A stretch of DNA of 64,000 nt from Phenylobacterium kunshanense (GTDB lineage: Bacteria; Pseudomonadota; Alphaproteobacteria; Caulobacterales; Caulobacteraceae). The position numbers and the translations under genes are program-made. Under the pieces are notes generated by a model. It was given only the letters and a program-made list of their open reading frames with translations. It searched no databases and had not been told where the DNA came from. Where the stretch lies: NCBI RefSeq assembly GCF_003254525.1, contig NZ_QFYS01000003.1, positions 248,001-312,000 of the forward strand, in the 5' to 3' direction. Positions 42,758 to 54,607 of this stretch are shown in pieces (within the stretch, counting starts at the first letter, position 1; the number at the start of each line of letters is the position of its first letter).

Positions 42758-44473
42758 ATGCTGATCGGCCTGCAGATCCGGGACATTGTGCTGATCGAGG
42801 CCCTGGACCTGTCCATCGGGCCGGGCCTTACCGCGCTCACCGGCGAGACCGGGGCCGGCAAGTCGATCATCCTTGACGCCCTTGGCTTGGCGACCGGGGC
42901 GCGCGGCGATGCGGGCCTGGTGCGCCGGGGCGCCGCCCAGGCCATGGCCACGGCGGTCTTCGCGCCGTCCCCCGACCATTCCGTGTGGGATCTCCTGGAA
43001 GAGAAGGGGCTCGCCTACGCCCGCGACGAGGATCTTGTGCTCCGTCGCACGCTCAGCGCCGACGGTCGCAGCCGGGCCTTCGTGAACGACCAGGCGACCG
43101 GCGTCGGTGTCCTGAAGGAGCTGGGCGAGGCGCTGCTGGAAGTGCACGGCCAGCATGAGACGGTCGGACTGCTCGACGCGCGCACCCACCGTCCGCTCCT
43201 CGACGCCTATGGCGATCTGGCGCGCCAGTCGGGCGTGGTGGCGGAGGCCTGGAGGGCCTGGCGGCAGGCGCGGGAACGGGCGGACGCCCTGCGGGCCGAG
43301 GCTGCGCGTTCCGCCGCGGAGATCGAGGAGCTCACGTTCCGCTTGTCCGAACTCGACCGTCTCGATCCGCGCGAGGGCGAGGAGACCGAGCTGGCGGAGC
43401 AACGGGCGATCCTGGGGGCGGCCGAGAAGGCCCTCGCCGATATCGCCAGCGCGCGGGACGTGTTCGACGGCCTTGGCGCCCGCGTAGCCTCGGCGATCCG
43501 CGCGCTCGAACGCGCCCGCGAGCGGGCGGTGACGGCAGGCGCCGCGGCCGATGGCGCCGCCGTGACCCGCCTGGCGGCGGCTTCCGAAGCGCTGGACCGC
43601 GTGCTTGTCGAGGCCGGGGAGGCCGAGGCCGCCGTCGATTCCGCCGCCTCGGCTTTCGACTTCGAGCCCGACCGGCTGGAGAAGACCGAGGAACGGCTGT
43701 TCGACCTTCGCGGCCTCGCCCGCAAGCTGAACGTCGCCGTGGAAGAGCTTCCCGTCCTTCGTGTCCGCTTCGCCGAGCGGCTTCGCGCCGTGGAGTCCGC
43801 CGAGGACTCGTTGAAGGCCGCCGAGGCTGAGGTGACTTCGGCGCGCGCCGGCTACCTGGCCGCCGCCGCCGCCCTGACCGAAGCCCGACGCGCGGCTGGC
43901 GAGCGCCTGGCGACCGCGGTGATGGCGGAGCTCGCCCCGCTCAAGCTGGAGAAGGCGCGCTTCCGCGTCGCCGTCGAGCCCCTGGGCGAAGACCGCGCCG
44001 GCTCTTCAGGGCTCGATCGTGTGGCGTTCGAGATCGCCACCAACCCCGGCGCGCCGTTCGGCGATCTGGGCGCCATCGCCTCGGGGGGCGAGCTGGCGCG
44101 TTTCGCCCTGGCGCTGAAGGCGGCCCTGGCCGGCCGCGGCTCTGGACCCCAGCCGCTGATGATCTTTGACGAGGTGGACCAGGGCGTCGGCGGCGCCGTG
44201 GCGGACGCCGTGGGCTTGCGCCTGAAGCGCCTCGCCGCGCCCAGGGACGGGCGTATGGGCGCCCAGGTGCTGGTGGTGACCCACAGTCCCCAGGTGGCCG
44301 CCCGTGCGGAGGCTCACTGGCGCATCACCAAGGCGGGCGATTCCGAACGCATCCGGACCGCGGTCGAGGTGCTGAGCCCGGCCGACCGCGAGGAAGAGAT
44401 CGCGCGCATGCTCGCCGGCGCGCAGATCACCGACGCCGCCCGCGCGGCCGCCCGCGCCCTGATCGGCGCCTGA
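42758..44473 (+). CDS. recN: DNA repair protein RecN
   Basis: SMC-like ATPase of double-strand break repair, 571 aa. Walker A GETGAGKS at residues 29-36, coiled-coil arms (about 150-350, rich in Ala/Glu/Arg), the signature FGDLGAIASGGELARFALALK and Walker B PLMIFDEVDQGVGG, then VVTHSPQVAA. Standard length and position between bamD and ligA. Confidence 0.96.
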   Translation: MLIGLQIRDIVLIEALDLSIGPGLTALTGETGAGKSIILDALGLATGARGDAGLVRRGAAQAMATAVFAPSPDHSVWDLLEEKGLAYARDEDLVLRRTLSADGRSRAFVNDQATGVGVLKELGEALLEVHGQHETVGLLDARTHRPLLDAYGDLARQSGVVAEAWRAWRQARERADALRAEAARSAAEIEELTFRLSELDRLDPREGEETELAEQRAILGAAEKALADIASARDVFDGLGARVASAIRALERARERAVTAGAAADGAAVTRLAAASEALDRVLVEAGEAEAAVDSAASAFDFEPDRLEKTEERLFDLRGLARKLNVAVEELPVLRVRFAERLRAVESAEDSLKAAEAEVTSARAGYLAAAAALTEARRAAGERLATAVMAELAPLKLEKARFRVAVEPLGEDRAGSSGLDRVAFEIATNPGAPFGDLGAIASGGELARFALALKAALAGRGSGPQPLMIFDEVDQGVGGAVADAVGLRLKRLAAPRDGRMGAQVLVVTHSPQVAARAEAHWRITKAGDSERIRTAVEVLSPADREEEIARMLAGAQITDAARAAARALIGA

Positions 44474-44474
44474 G

Positions 44475-48235
<3,761 letters not shown>

Positions 48236-48239
<4 letters not shown>

Positions 48240-48712
48240 CGCTTTTTCGGCGGCGCCTTCAGCTCGGCGCAGCCATCCGGCTCCTGGGTCCACATCAGGT
48301 GGGCGATGCGCCAGGCGCCCTCGATCTTGACCATGTCGAAGACGTCGATGCCGCAGTGTGTCGTCTTGCCGTTCAGGCGGAACTCATAGGGCGCCCAGAC
48401 CACGGCCATCGGGCCCCGGCGCATGACCAGGGGATCCCATACTCGCTCATCCAGACCCGGCTGGCCACCGACGCTGTCGGCCCATTCCCTGCCGACGTAG
48501 CGCCGCAACTGTACGCCTTCAGGCCGAACCCTCTGAGCAGTCAGGGCGGCATCGTCCACCAGGATCGCCTTCAAGGTCGCCGTGTCCTGGGCGCGCATCG
48601 CGCCGAAGAAGCGCTCGATTTGCGCCACGATGGCGGCATCCTCCGCGTCCGCCGCCACCGCGGGCATTGCGCAGCCCAACGCCAGCGCCGCGCCCAGAAT
48701 GAATCGCCGCAT
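48236..48712 (-). CDS. secreted NTF2-like (SnoaL fold) protein
   Basis: A 158-aa exported protein: signal peptide 1-20 (AVAAD), then an NTF2-like cone fold (AIVAQIERFFGAMRAQDTATLKAILVDDAAL ... VFDMVKIEGAWRIAHLMWT). Such domains can bind small hydrophobic ligands or be enzymes; none is implied. It is one of two NTF2-like genes in tandem on this strand. Its TAG overlaps the stop of the methyltransferase-like gene within CTAG. Confidence 0.78.
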
Positions 48713-48759
48713 CGCGTGCCTCCTGCTGGGGCCAGGAGACACGGTCTGCGCGCCACGGT

Positions 48760-49227
48760 CTATCCGATCGGATAGGCGCGGACGACGCGCAGCTTCCAGG
48801 CGCCGGCCTCCCGCGCGGCCAGCGAGACGTTGTTGAAGCGGCGAACGACCTTCCAGGTCCCGTCGGCCTGGCGCGCCTCCACTCGGACCAGGACGTCCGT
48901 GAAGGCGGTGTCGGGGGAGATGAGTTGCAGGCTGCGGATCTCGCTCACATGGCGCAGGTCGCCGACGCGGCCCGCGAACGCCCGCTGGAAGTAGGCCTGC
49001 ACGCTCTCGCGCCCTTGCTGCTCGCCGCCGGCGCCGCCGACCCACAGGCTCGCGTCGGTCGCGTAGTAGGTAGCCATGCGGGCCGCATCCTTGGCGTCCC
49101 AGGCCGCGTCCGCCGCAGCGCCGAGCTGGCGTAAGGCGACGTCGTCCGCGGGGGAGGGCGGCGCGGCGAGCGCGGCCGTGGCGGTCGCCATCCAGGTCAG
49201 GGCGGCAAGCAGGGGAAGTCGCATCAT
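48760..49227 (-). CDS. secreted NTF2-like protein (SgcJ/EcaC type)
   Basis: A 155-aa exported protein: signal peptide 1-20 (AALAA), then QLGAAADAAWDAKDAARMATYYATDASLW and GRESVQAYFQRAFAG, the NTF2-like SgcJ/EcaC pattern, closing WKLRVVRAYPIG. Paralogous in fold, not obviously in sequence, to the neighbour downstream (47 bases). ATG 49227 or 49224 start the signal peptide. Function unknown. Confidence 0.76.
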   Translation of the reverse strand: MMRLPLLAALTWMATATAALAAPPSPADDVALRQLGAAADAAWDAKDAARMATYYATDASLWVGGAGGEQQGRESVQAYFQRAFAGRVGDLRHVSEIRSLQLISPDTAFTDVLVRVEARQADGTWKVVRRFNNVSLAAREAGAWKLRVVRAYPIG

Positions 49228-49344
49228 CTGTCTCCATGACGTCGGCGCGGTCGCCGGCGGCGGGCTGATGACGCGAGCGAGGGGCTCCACGCAAAGGCGC
49301 TTTCGCGACGTCCCGAGTCGCTTCGCGAACGGCGTTCGCGGAAA

Positions 49345-50085
49345 TCAGGCGATCAGGCCGGCCTCACGGACGGCCAGGGCATAGGTCCGGCTGACCGGGA
49401 CGCGAAGGTCGGCGCGAAGAACGAGAACATGGCGATCCCCGTCACGCTCGACCCGCTCGACCGCGTCCTTCGCCACCCACCATGACCGATGGGTCTGGAC
49501 GCCGGCGTCGCCGAGTTCGCGTACGGCGTCCGAGAAGCGGTGATGGATCAGGGCGTCGCCACTCGCCGTGTGGACGCGCAGGTAGTGGTCTTCGGCGCTG
49601 AGCGCGATGATCGGGCCGGTAAGCGCCGGCGGCAGGCTGCGGGCGAAGCTGACGATCTCCACGGGCGCTGGGGTCGGCCTGCGGCGGCGATGCTGCAGCA
49701 GGATCAACGGAACGAAGAAGCCGAGCGCGATCACGGCCACACTGCCGTAGGTTTCCATCAGCGATCGCGGCGTCAGCACCCCGCCGACGCGGAGCAGCCC
49801 CTCCACATAGGCGACCTCGAAGGTCGTCGGGACGGCGGCGGCCAGCGCCGCGAGGCTCGACTGGAGCCACAGCGGGATGCGCAGGAAGGCCGGACTACGC
49901 CGCAGCGCCGCGAATACGGCGGCGGCCTGGAGCCACATCAGGACCGTCAGGCCGATCCAGTAGCCGTAGCGCTCCATTGGCGTCAGGTCGCCGTAGGTGC
50001 CGAACGGACCGAGCAGGCCGAGCGCTGCGCCGGCGACCAGGGCCGCGGCCGCGCCGGTCAGCCAGGCGCGTCCGCCCTCGTTCAA
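49345..50085 (-). CDS. membrane-bound LytTR transcription regulator
   Basis: A 246-aa protein with four membrane helices (about residues 8-27, 42-60, 75-92, 112-130) and a C-terminal cytoplasmic LytTR DNA-binding domain (about 150-240: ALSAEDHYLRVHTASGDALIHHRFSDA, then HRSWWVAKDAVERV). LytTR regulators bind direct repeats; with no receiver domain this one probably senses an envelope signal through its membrane part. ATGA overlap with the methyltransferase upstream makes it the third gene of a pepP-methyltransferase-lytTR operon. Confidence 0.85.
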   Translation of the reverse strand: MNEGGRAWLTGAAAALVAGAALGLLGPFGTYGDLTPMERYGYWIGLTVLMWLQAAAVFAALRRSPAFLRIPLWLQSSLAALAAAVPTTFEVAYVEGLLRVGGVLTPRSLMETYGSVAVIALGFFVPLILLQHRRRRPTPAPVEIVSFARSLPPALTGPIIALSAEDHYLRVHTASGDALIHHRFSDAVRELGDAGVQTHRSWWVAKDAVERVERDGDRHVLVLRADLRVPVSRTYALAVREAGLIA

Positions 50086-50921
50086 GCCGGCGCCCGCGCC
50101 GTGACGATCCAGGTCGCCGAGTCCAGCTTAACGCCGTCGGGACCTTCGTGGGCGGCGAGCGCATCACGGACGGCCGAGACCACCGCATCGCGCTGGTCCG
50201 GGTTCTCACGCAGGAGCGCGCCGAGGGGGCCGACCTTGAGCGCGACGTTCAGAGCGTCCTGCAGTCCGCCCCCACCGATCTTCTCGTTGTGGGGCGCGAT
50301 CGCGATGTCGTCGAACCCGGCTGCGGCGAGGATTCCGCGAACCCGCTCGGCGTCTGCGAACGCGAAGGGGCCGGGCGCGCCCGGTTCCGGCGGAGCCGGG
50401 GGCGTGCCGACCAGGGGCAGGGCGGCCTGCATCGGCAGGACCATGATCGGGTTCTCGCTCGGCGCCTGCCAGCACACGAAGGCCAGTCGCCCACCCGGCT
50501 TCAGCGCACGGCGAAGGTTTGTGAACGCCGCAACCGGGTCGGCGAAGAACATCACCCCGAAACGCGAGAACACTGCGTCGAAAGCGCCCGGCTCGAAGGA
50601 GAAGGTCTGGGCGTCGGCCTGTTCGAAGCGCAGGTTGGCGCGCCCCTCCGCCCGCCGCCGCGCGGCGTCCAGCAGCGGCTGCGAGACGTCGACGCCGAGA
50701 ACTGACCCCCGCGGGCCGACGGCGTCGGCAAGCGCCAGCGACGTCGCGCCGGCGCCGCAGCCCACGTCGAGGACCCGGGCGCCGTCCAGGGCCAACTCGC
50801 TCATCACGCGCCGGCCCAGCGGTTCGAGCTGGCGGTCGAGTGGCGTCTGGAACTCGACCCACGTGGGTCCGGCTTGCTCATTCCAATAGGTCGCCTGGGC
50901 GGCGTTGGGAGCCTCGCTCAT
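50082..50921 (-). CDS. class I SAM-dependent methyltransferase
   Basis: A 279-aa methyltransferase of the UbiE/Methyltransf_11 type. SAM-binding motif VLDVGCGAGATSLALAD near residue 50, acidic loop VLGVDVSQPLL, and FSRFGVMFFADP. Specificity is not evident; small-molecule methylation is likely. It shares TGATG with the aminopeptidase stop and ATGA with lytTR, so it is co-translated with both. Confidence 0.85.
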   Translation of the reverse strand: MSEAPNAAQATYWNEQAGPTWVEFQTPLDRQLEPLGRRVMSELALDGARVLDVGCGAGATSLALADAVGPRGSVLGVDVSQPLLDAARRRAEGRANLRFEQADAQTFSFEPGAFDAVFSRFGVMFFADPVAAFTNLRRALKPGGRLAFVCWQAPSENPIMVLPMQAALPLVGTPPAPPEPGAPGPFAFADAERVRGILAAAGFDDIAIAPHNEKIGGGGLQDALNVALKVGPLGALLRENPDQRDAVVSAVRDALAAHEGPDGVKLDSATWIVTARAPA

Positions 50922-52744
50922 CAGATCGGCCTCGTCACATCGTTCAGCCAGGCGCGCACCTCGGGCTCCACCTGCGGCCCGATCACCTCGCGCACGCGGG
51001 CGTGGTAGGCGTCGAGCTGCGCCCGCTCGTCGGCGGTCAGCATCTCGGCGACGATCAGGCGTCGGTCGATCGGCGCGAGGGTCAGGGTCTCGAAGCCGTG
51101 CATGGGCCGCTCGCCGCCCGGGATCGGCGTCGCCTCGGTGACCACCTGCAGGTTCTCGATGCGGATGCCGTAGCCGCCTTCCTTGTAGTAGCCGGGCTCG
51201 TTCGACAGGATCATGCCCGGCTTCAGCGCCACGCTGTTCGGCGCCTTCGAGATCCGTTGCGGACCCTCGTGGACGCCAAGGTAGCTGCCGACGCCGTGAC
51301 CGGTGCCGTGGTCGTAGTCCAGCCCGCGCATCCACAGCGCCGCGCGCGCCAGGACGTCGATCGCCGAACCGGTCGTGCCGGCCGGGAAGCGGATCGCGGC
51401 CAGGGCGAGGTTGCCCTTGAGCACCAGGGTGAAGCGCTCGCGCATCTCCTGGCTCGGCTCGCCAATGGCGACCGTGCGCGTGATGTCGGTGGTGCCGTCC
51501 AGGTACTGGGCCCCGGAGTCGACCAGCAGGAGCGAGCCTTGTTCCGCCCGCTTGTTGAGGCGTTCGGTCGGCCGATAGTGGACGATGGCGCCGTTCGACG
51601 CCGCGCCGGCGATGGTGTCGAACGACAGGTCCTTCAGCGCGCCGGTGGCTTCGCGGAACGCTTCCAGCCTGGATACGGCGGTGATTTCGTCCGGCGGGTT
51701 CGTCTGCCCTTCGGTCGCCAGCCAGTGCAGGAACCGGGTCACCGCGGCGCCATCGCGGGCGTGGGCCTTGCGGCTGCCCTCGATCTCCACGGCGTTCTTG
51801 CAGGCGCGGGGCAGGGCGCAGGGGTCGTCGCCGCGGATCACCTTGGCGCCCTCGGCCTGCAGCGTATCGAAGTACCAGGCCGACGACTGGGCCGGGTCGA
51901 CCAGCACCGCCTTGCCCTTCAGCTCGGCCAGGGCCTGAGGCAGGTCGTCGGGCGTCTCCAGCCGCACCTGGTTGCCTAGCCAGGCGGGCAACTCGGGCGT
52001 CACCTTCACCGGGTCGATGAACAGCCGAGCCGTCCCGTCCCTGGCCAGGATCGCCTGCGCCAGCGGCAGGGGCGAGCGGATGACGTCGCCGCCGCGGATG
52101 TTGAATAGCCAGGCGATGGACGACGGCGCCGTCAGCACGGCGGCGTCCGCGCCCTTCTCCCCCACGGCCGCGCCCACCCGCGCGCGCTTCGCGGCCGAAT
52201 CTTCACCCGAGTATTCGGCGGGATGGGGAACGACCGGCGCCGTCGGTTGCGGCGGCCGCGCCTTGCCCCAGGCGCGGTCCAGCGGGTTGTCGTTCACCGG
52301 CAGGAGTTCGGCGCCCGCCTTCGCGGCGGCTTCCTTCAGGCGGGCCAGGGCGTCGGGGCTGTGCAGCCGCGGGTCGTAGCCGATCCTTTGTCCACGCCCT
52401 GCGGCCGCTTCGAGATAGGCTGGCACGCCGCCCTCCACGAGGTCGCGGATCTCGAACATCTGGCTGTCCACCTGGTCGCGGACCTGCAGGGTGTAGCGGC
52501 CGTCCACGAAGACGGCGGCCTTGTCCTTCAGGATCACGGCGGCGCCGGCCGAGCCGGTGAAGCCGGTGGCCCAGGCGAGGCGGTCGTTGGCGGCGGGCAG
52601 GTATTCGTTCTGGTGCTCGTCCTCGTGCGGCACGAGGAAGCCGTCCAGGCCCTGCTCGGCCATGGCCTGGCGGATCAGCGGCACGTGTCGCGGCCCGAAG
52701 GCGCGCTCGGTGGTCTCATCGAAGGTCTGACGCATGGGCGGCAT
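50921..52744 (-). CDS. Xaa-Pro aminopeptidase (M24B, long form)
   Basis: Cytoplasmic metallopeptidase removing N-terminal residues before proline, 607 aa. Two creatinase-like N-domains (about 1-310) precede the M24 catalytic domain with metal ligands recognisable in LVDSGAQYLDGTTDITRT (two Asp), GTGHGVGSYLGVHEGP (His), SNEPGYY (Glu) and RIENLQ (Glu). ATG 52744 is chosen because GGAAGG lies 6 bases upstream; ATG 52735 is an alternative. Three-domain length as in eukaryote-like AMPP. Confidence 0.92.
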   Translation of the reverse strand: MPPMRQTFDETTERAFGPRHVPLIRQAMAEQGLDGFLVPHEDEHQNEYLPAANDRLAWATGFTGSAGAAVILKDKAAVFVDGRYTLQVRDQVDSQMFEIRDLVEGGVPAYLEAAAGRGQRIGYDPRLHSPDALARLKEAAAKAGAELLPVNDNPLDRAWGKARPPQPTAPVVPHPAEYSGEDSAAKRARVGAAVGEKGADAAVLTAPSSIAWLFNIRGGDVIRSPLPLAQAILARDGTARLFIDPVKVTPELPAWLGNQVRLETPDDLPQALAELKGKAVLVDPAQSSAWYFDTLQAEGAKVIRGDDPCALPRACKNAVEIEGSRKAHARDGAAVTRFLHWLATEGQTNPPDEITAVSRLEAFREATGALKDLSFDTIAGAASNGAIVHYRPTERLNKRAEQGSLLLVDSGAQYLDGTTDITRTVAIGEPSQEMRERFTLVLKGNLALAAIRFPAGTTGSAIDVLARAALWMRGLDYDHGTGHGVGSYLGVHEGPQRISKAPNSVALKPGMILSNEPGYYKEGGYGIRIENLQVVTEATPIPGGERPMHGFETLTLAPIDRRLIVAEMLTADERAQLDAYHARVREVIGPQVEPEVRAWLNDVTRPI

Positions 52745-52839
52745 GTAAGCCCTTCCGGCGAGCGGGGCAAAGGGGCCGGGGATACGCAATTATACCCGGG
52801 CAAAATTGACCAGGCCCGTCGCTGACGCTATGTAGCGGC

Positions 52840-53184
52840 ATGGACAAGCAGGCCCGCCGAAACGTCGCGCGCGACTACAAGGAAAAAGCCCCTAACGCGG
52901 GCGTCTATGCGCTGGAGTGCTCGACCACGGGCCAGGTCTGGGTCGGCGGCGCGCGCAACCTCTCGGGGCAGCAGAACCGGCACCTGTTCGGCCTGCGGAA
53001 CGGCGGGCACATGAACCGCGAGATGCAGGCGGCCTGGATCGCGCACGGCGAGGCGGGGTTCAGCTTCCGGGTGCTGGAGACCCTGGACACCGAGGAGATG
53101 ACGCCCCTGGGCATCGCCGACCTGGTGAAGACCCGCGAGCGCCACTGGCTGGACGCGCTGGGCGCGCGGAAGGTCGCCGGCTAG
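52840..53184 (+). CDS. GIY-YIG nuclease family protein (divergent)
   Basis: A 114-aa single-domain protein. The GIY strand reads [21 protein letters not shown], so YIG is changed to WVG, then [27 protein letters not shown] matches the helix-strand part of the small alphaproteobacterial group. Nuclease activity is possible but unproven given the altered motifs. It is isolated: preceded by the divergent aminopeptidase promoter and overlapping prmA by 4 bases at the 3' end. Confidence 0.75.
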   Translation: MDKQARRNVARDYKEKAPNAGVYALECSTTGQVWVGGARNLSGQQNRHLFGLRNGGHMNREMQAAWIAHGEAGFSFRVLETLDTEEMTPLGIADLVKTRERHWLDALGARKVAG

Positions 53185-54047
53185 GCCCGCTTCAGCACCA
53201 GGGTCGCCCAGGCGTCGCGGTGCAGGCGGCGGACGAGACGGAAGCCCTTCGACATGTAGGCCGCCAGCACGCGGCGCTCCTGCGTCCGGAGCAAGCCCGA
53301 AAGGATCGCGATCCCGCCCGGCTTCAGGGCGAGCTTGATGTCCTGCGATAGCGCGACCAGAGGCGGCGCCAGGATGTTGGCGAAGACCAGGTCGTAGGGC
53401 CCCTCGGCGCGCACCTTCTGGTCGTTCAGGCCGCTGGCGTGGACGAAGCGGGCGTCGCACTGGTTCAGCGCCGCGTTCTCGTTGGCGATGCGGACGGAGG
53501 GGGCGTCGATGTCGGTGCCGACGGCGATGCGCGAGCCCGTCCGGGCGGCGGCGATGGCCAGCACGCCCGTGCCGCAGCCGACGTCCAGCACACGCTCGAA
53601 CCGCTGGGCCTTGAGCAGGTCGTGGAACGCCTGCAGGCAGCCGACGGTGGTGCCGTGGTGGCCGGTGCCGAAGGCCGCGCCGGCCTCGATCCGCAGGTTC
53701 ACCGTGCTGGCGGGTGCGAGCCCCTTGTCGTGCGCCCCGTACACGAAGAAGCGGCCCGCGCGCACCGGCGGCAGGCCCGACAGCGCCATGGCCAGCCAGT
53801 CGGCGTCGGCCAGTTTTTCCACGACGGTCCGGAGCTCGGGATAGCCCTTCAGGATCTCGACGGCTGCGGCCCGTTCGTCGGGGTCGTTCGGAAAGGCGTC
53901 GATGCGCCAGACGTCGCGCTCCTCGTCCTCCTCCAGGATCGAGAAGGTGACGGCCTCGGTCGCGAGGTTGTTCTCGATCGCCTCGGCGGCGGCCTCGGCG
54001 ACGGTGCGGGGACCGCGGGCGATGATCTGGACGGCTTCGTCGCTCAT
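53181..54047 (-). CDS. prmA: ribosomal protein L11 methyltransferase PrmA
   Basis: Trimethylates ribosomal protein L11. 288 aa: N-terminal substrate-binding domain (about 1-115), then SAM-binding [19 protein letters not shown], the acidic [16 protein letters not shown] block and the post-motif [10 protein letters not shown] (NPPY-like region of PrmA). Conventional length. It follows the small membrane-protein gene by 44 bases on the same strand. Confidence 0.93.
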   Translation of the reverse strand: MSDEAVQIIARGPRTVAEAAAEAIENNLATEAVTFSILEEDEERDVWRIDAFPNDPDERAAAVEILKGYPELRTVVEKLADADWLAMALSGLPPVRAGRFFVYGAHDKGLAPASTVNLRIEAGAAFGTGHHGTTVGCLQAFHDLLKAQRFERVLDVGCGTGVLAIAAARTGSRIAVGTDIDAPSVRIANENAALNQCDARFVHASGLNDQKVRAEGPYDLVFANILAPPLVALSQDIKLALKPGGIAILSGLLRTQERRVLAAYMSKGFRLVRRLHRDAWATLVLKRA

Positions 54048-54091
54048 GGGGCGCAGCCTCTAGCGGGGCGGCGCGCGAAAGGCGAGGGCGA

Positions 54092-54562
54092 TCAGCCGAG
54101 GTCGCTGTCTTCCGGTGCGTCGGGCGGCGGCGGCAGATCGGACTCGTAGACCACGCCGCCGGCGTCGGAGGGGTAGCGGGGCGGCGCGTGCGGCTCGTCG
54201 CGCCAGGCCGCATGGGTCACTCGGGCGGGAAGCTGCGCCGGCGAAGTGTAGACGGCGACATTCGACTCTGGCGCGGGCGAGGGTTCGTCCGCGGCCGCCA
54301 TGATCCGTGGTTCCGCCGCCCGGATGTAGTCGGTTCCGATCACGTAGTCCGGTGTCCGGCCCGCGTAGCGGCCCAGGCCCGGATCTGCGATGGCCTGCGT
54401 CGGTCTCGGACCGCCGCCGGCCACGAGCTGCTGCGGGCCGAGGATCTCAGGATCGTGCAGGTTCGGCCGCAGGCCGGCGCCCATCAGCAGGCCAGCCACC
54501 GCGGCGATGGCGGCGCCAGGCAGGACGATCCTCGCGTCGTGCGACTTGAAGGGACTTTCCAT
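54092..54562 (-). CDS. hypothetical single-pass membrane protein
   Basis: A 156-aa protein with one N-terminal hydrophobic helix (IVLPGAAIAAVAGLLMGAGL, about residues 12-31) and a long Pro/Ala/Asp-rich, low-complexity tail predicted to be periplasmic and disordered. ATG 54562 is used instead of an upstream TTG. No family recognised. It lies between the helicase gene (46 bases) and prmA. Confidence 0.65.
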   Translation of the reverse strand: MESPFKSHDARIVLPGAAIAAVAGLLMGAGLRPNLHDPEILGPQQLVAGGGPRPTQAIADPGLGRYAGRTPDYVIGTDYIRAAEPRIMAAADEPSPAPESNVAVYTSPAQLPARVTHAAWRDEPHAPPRYPSDAGGVVYESDLPPPPDAPEDSDLG

Positions 54563-54607
54563 CGCCGCCAAAGCGCGCGGCGCGGAAGTTGGTTTCAGCC
54601 GGCGGGG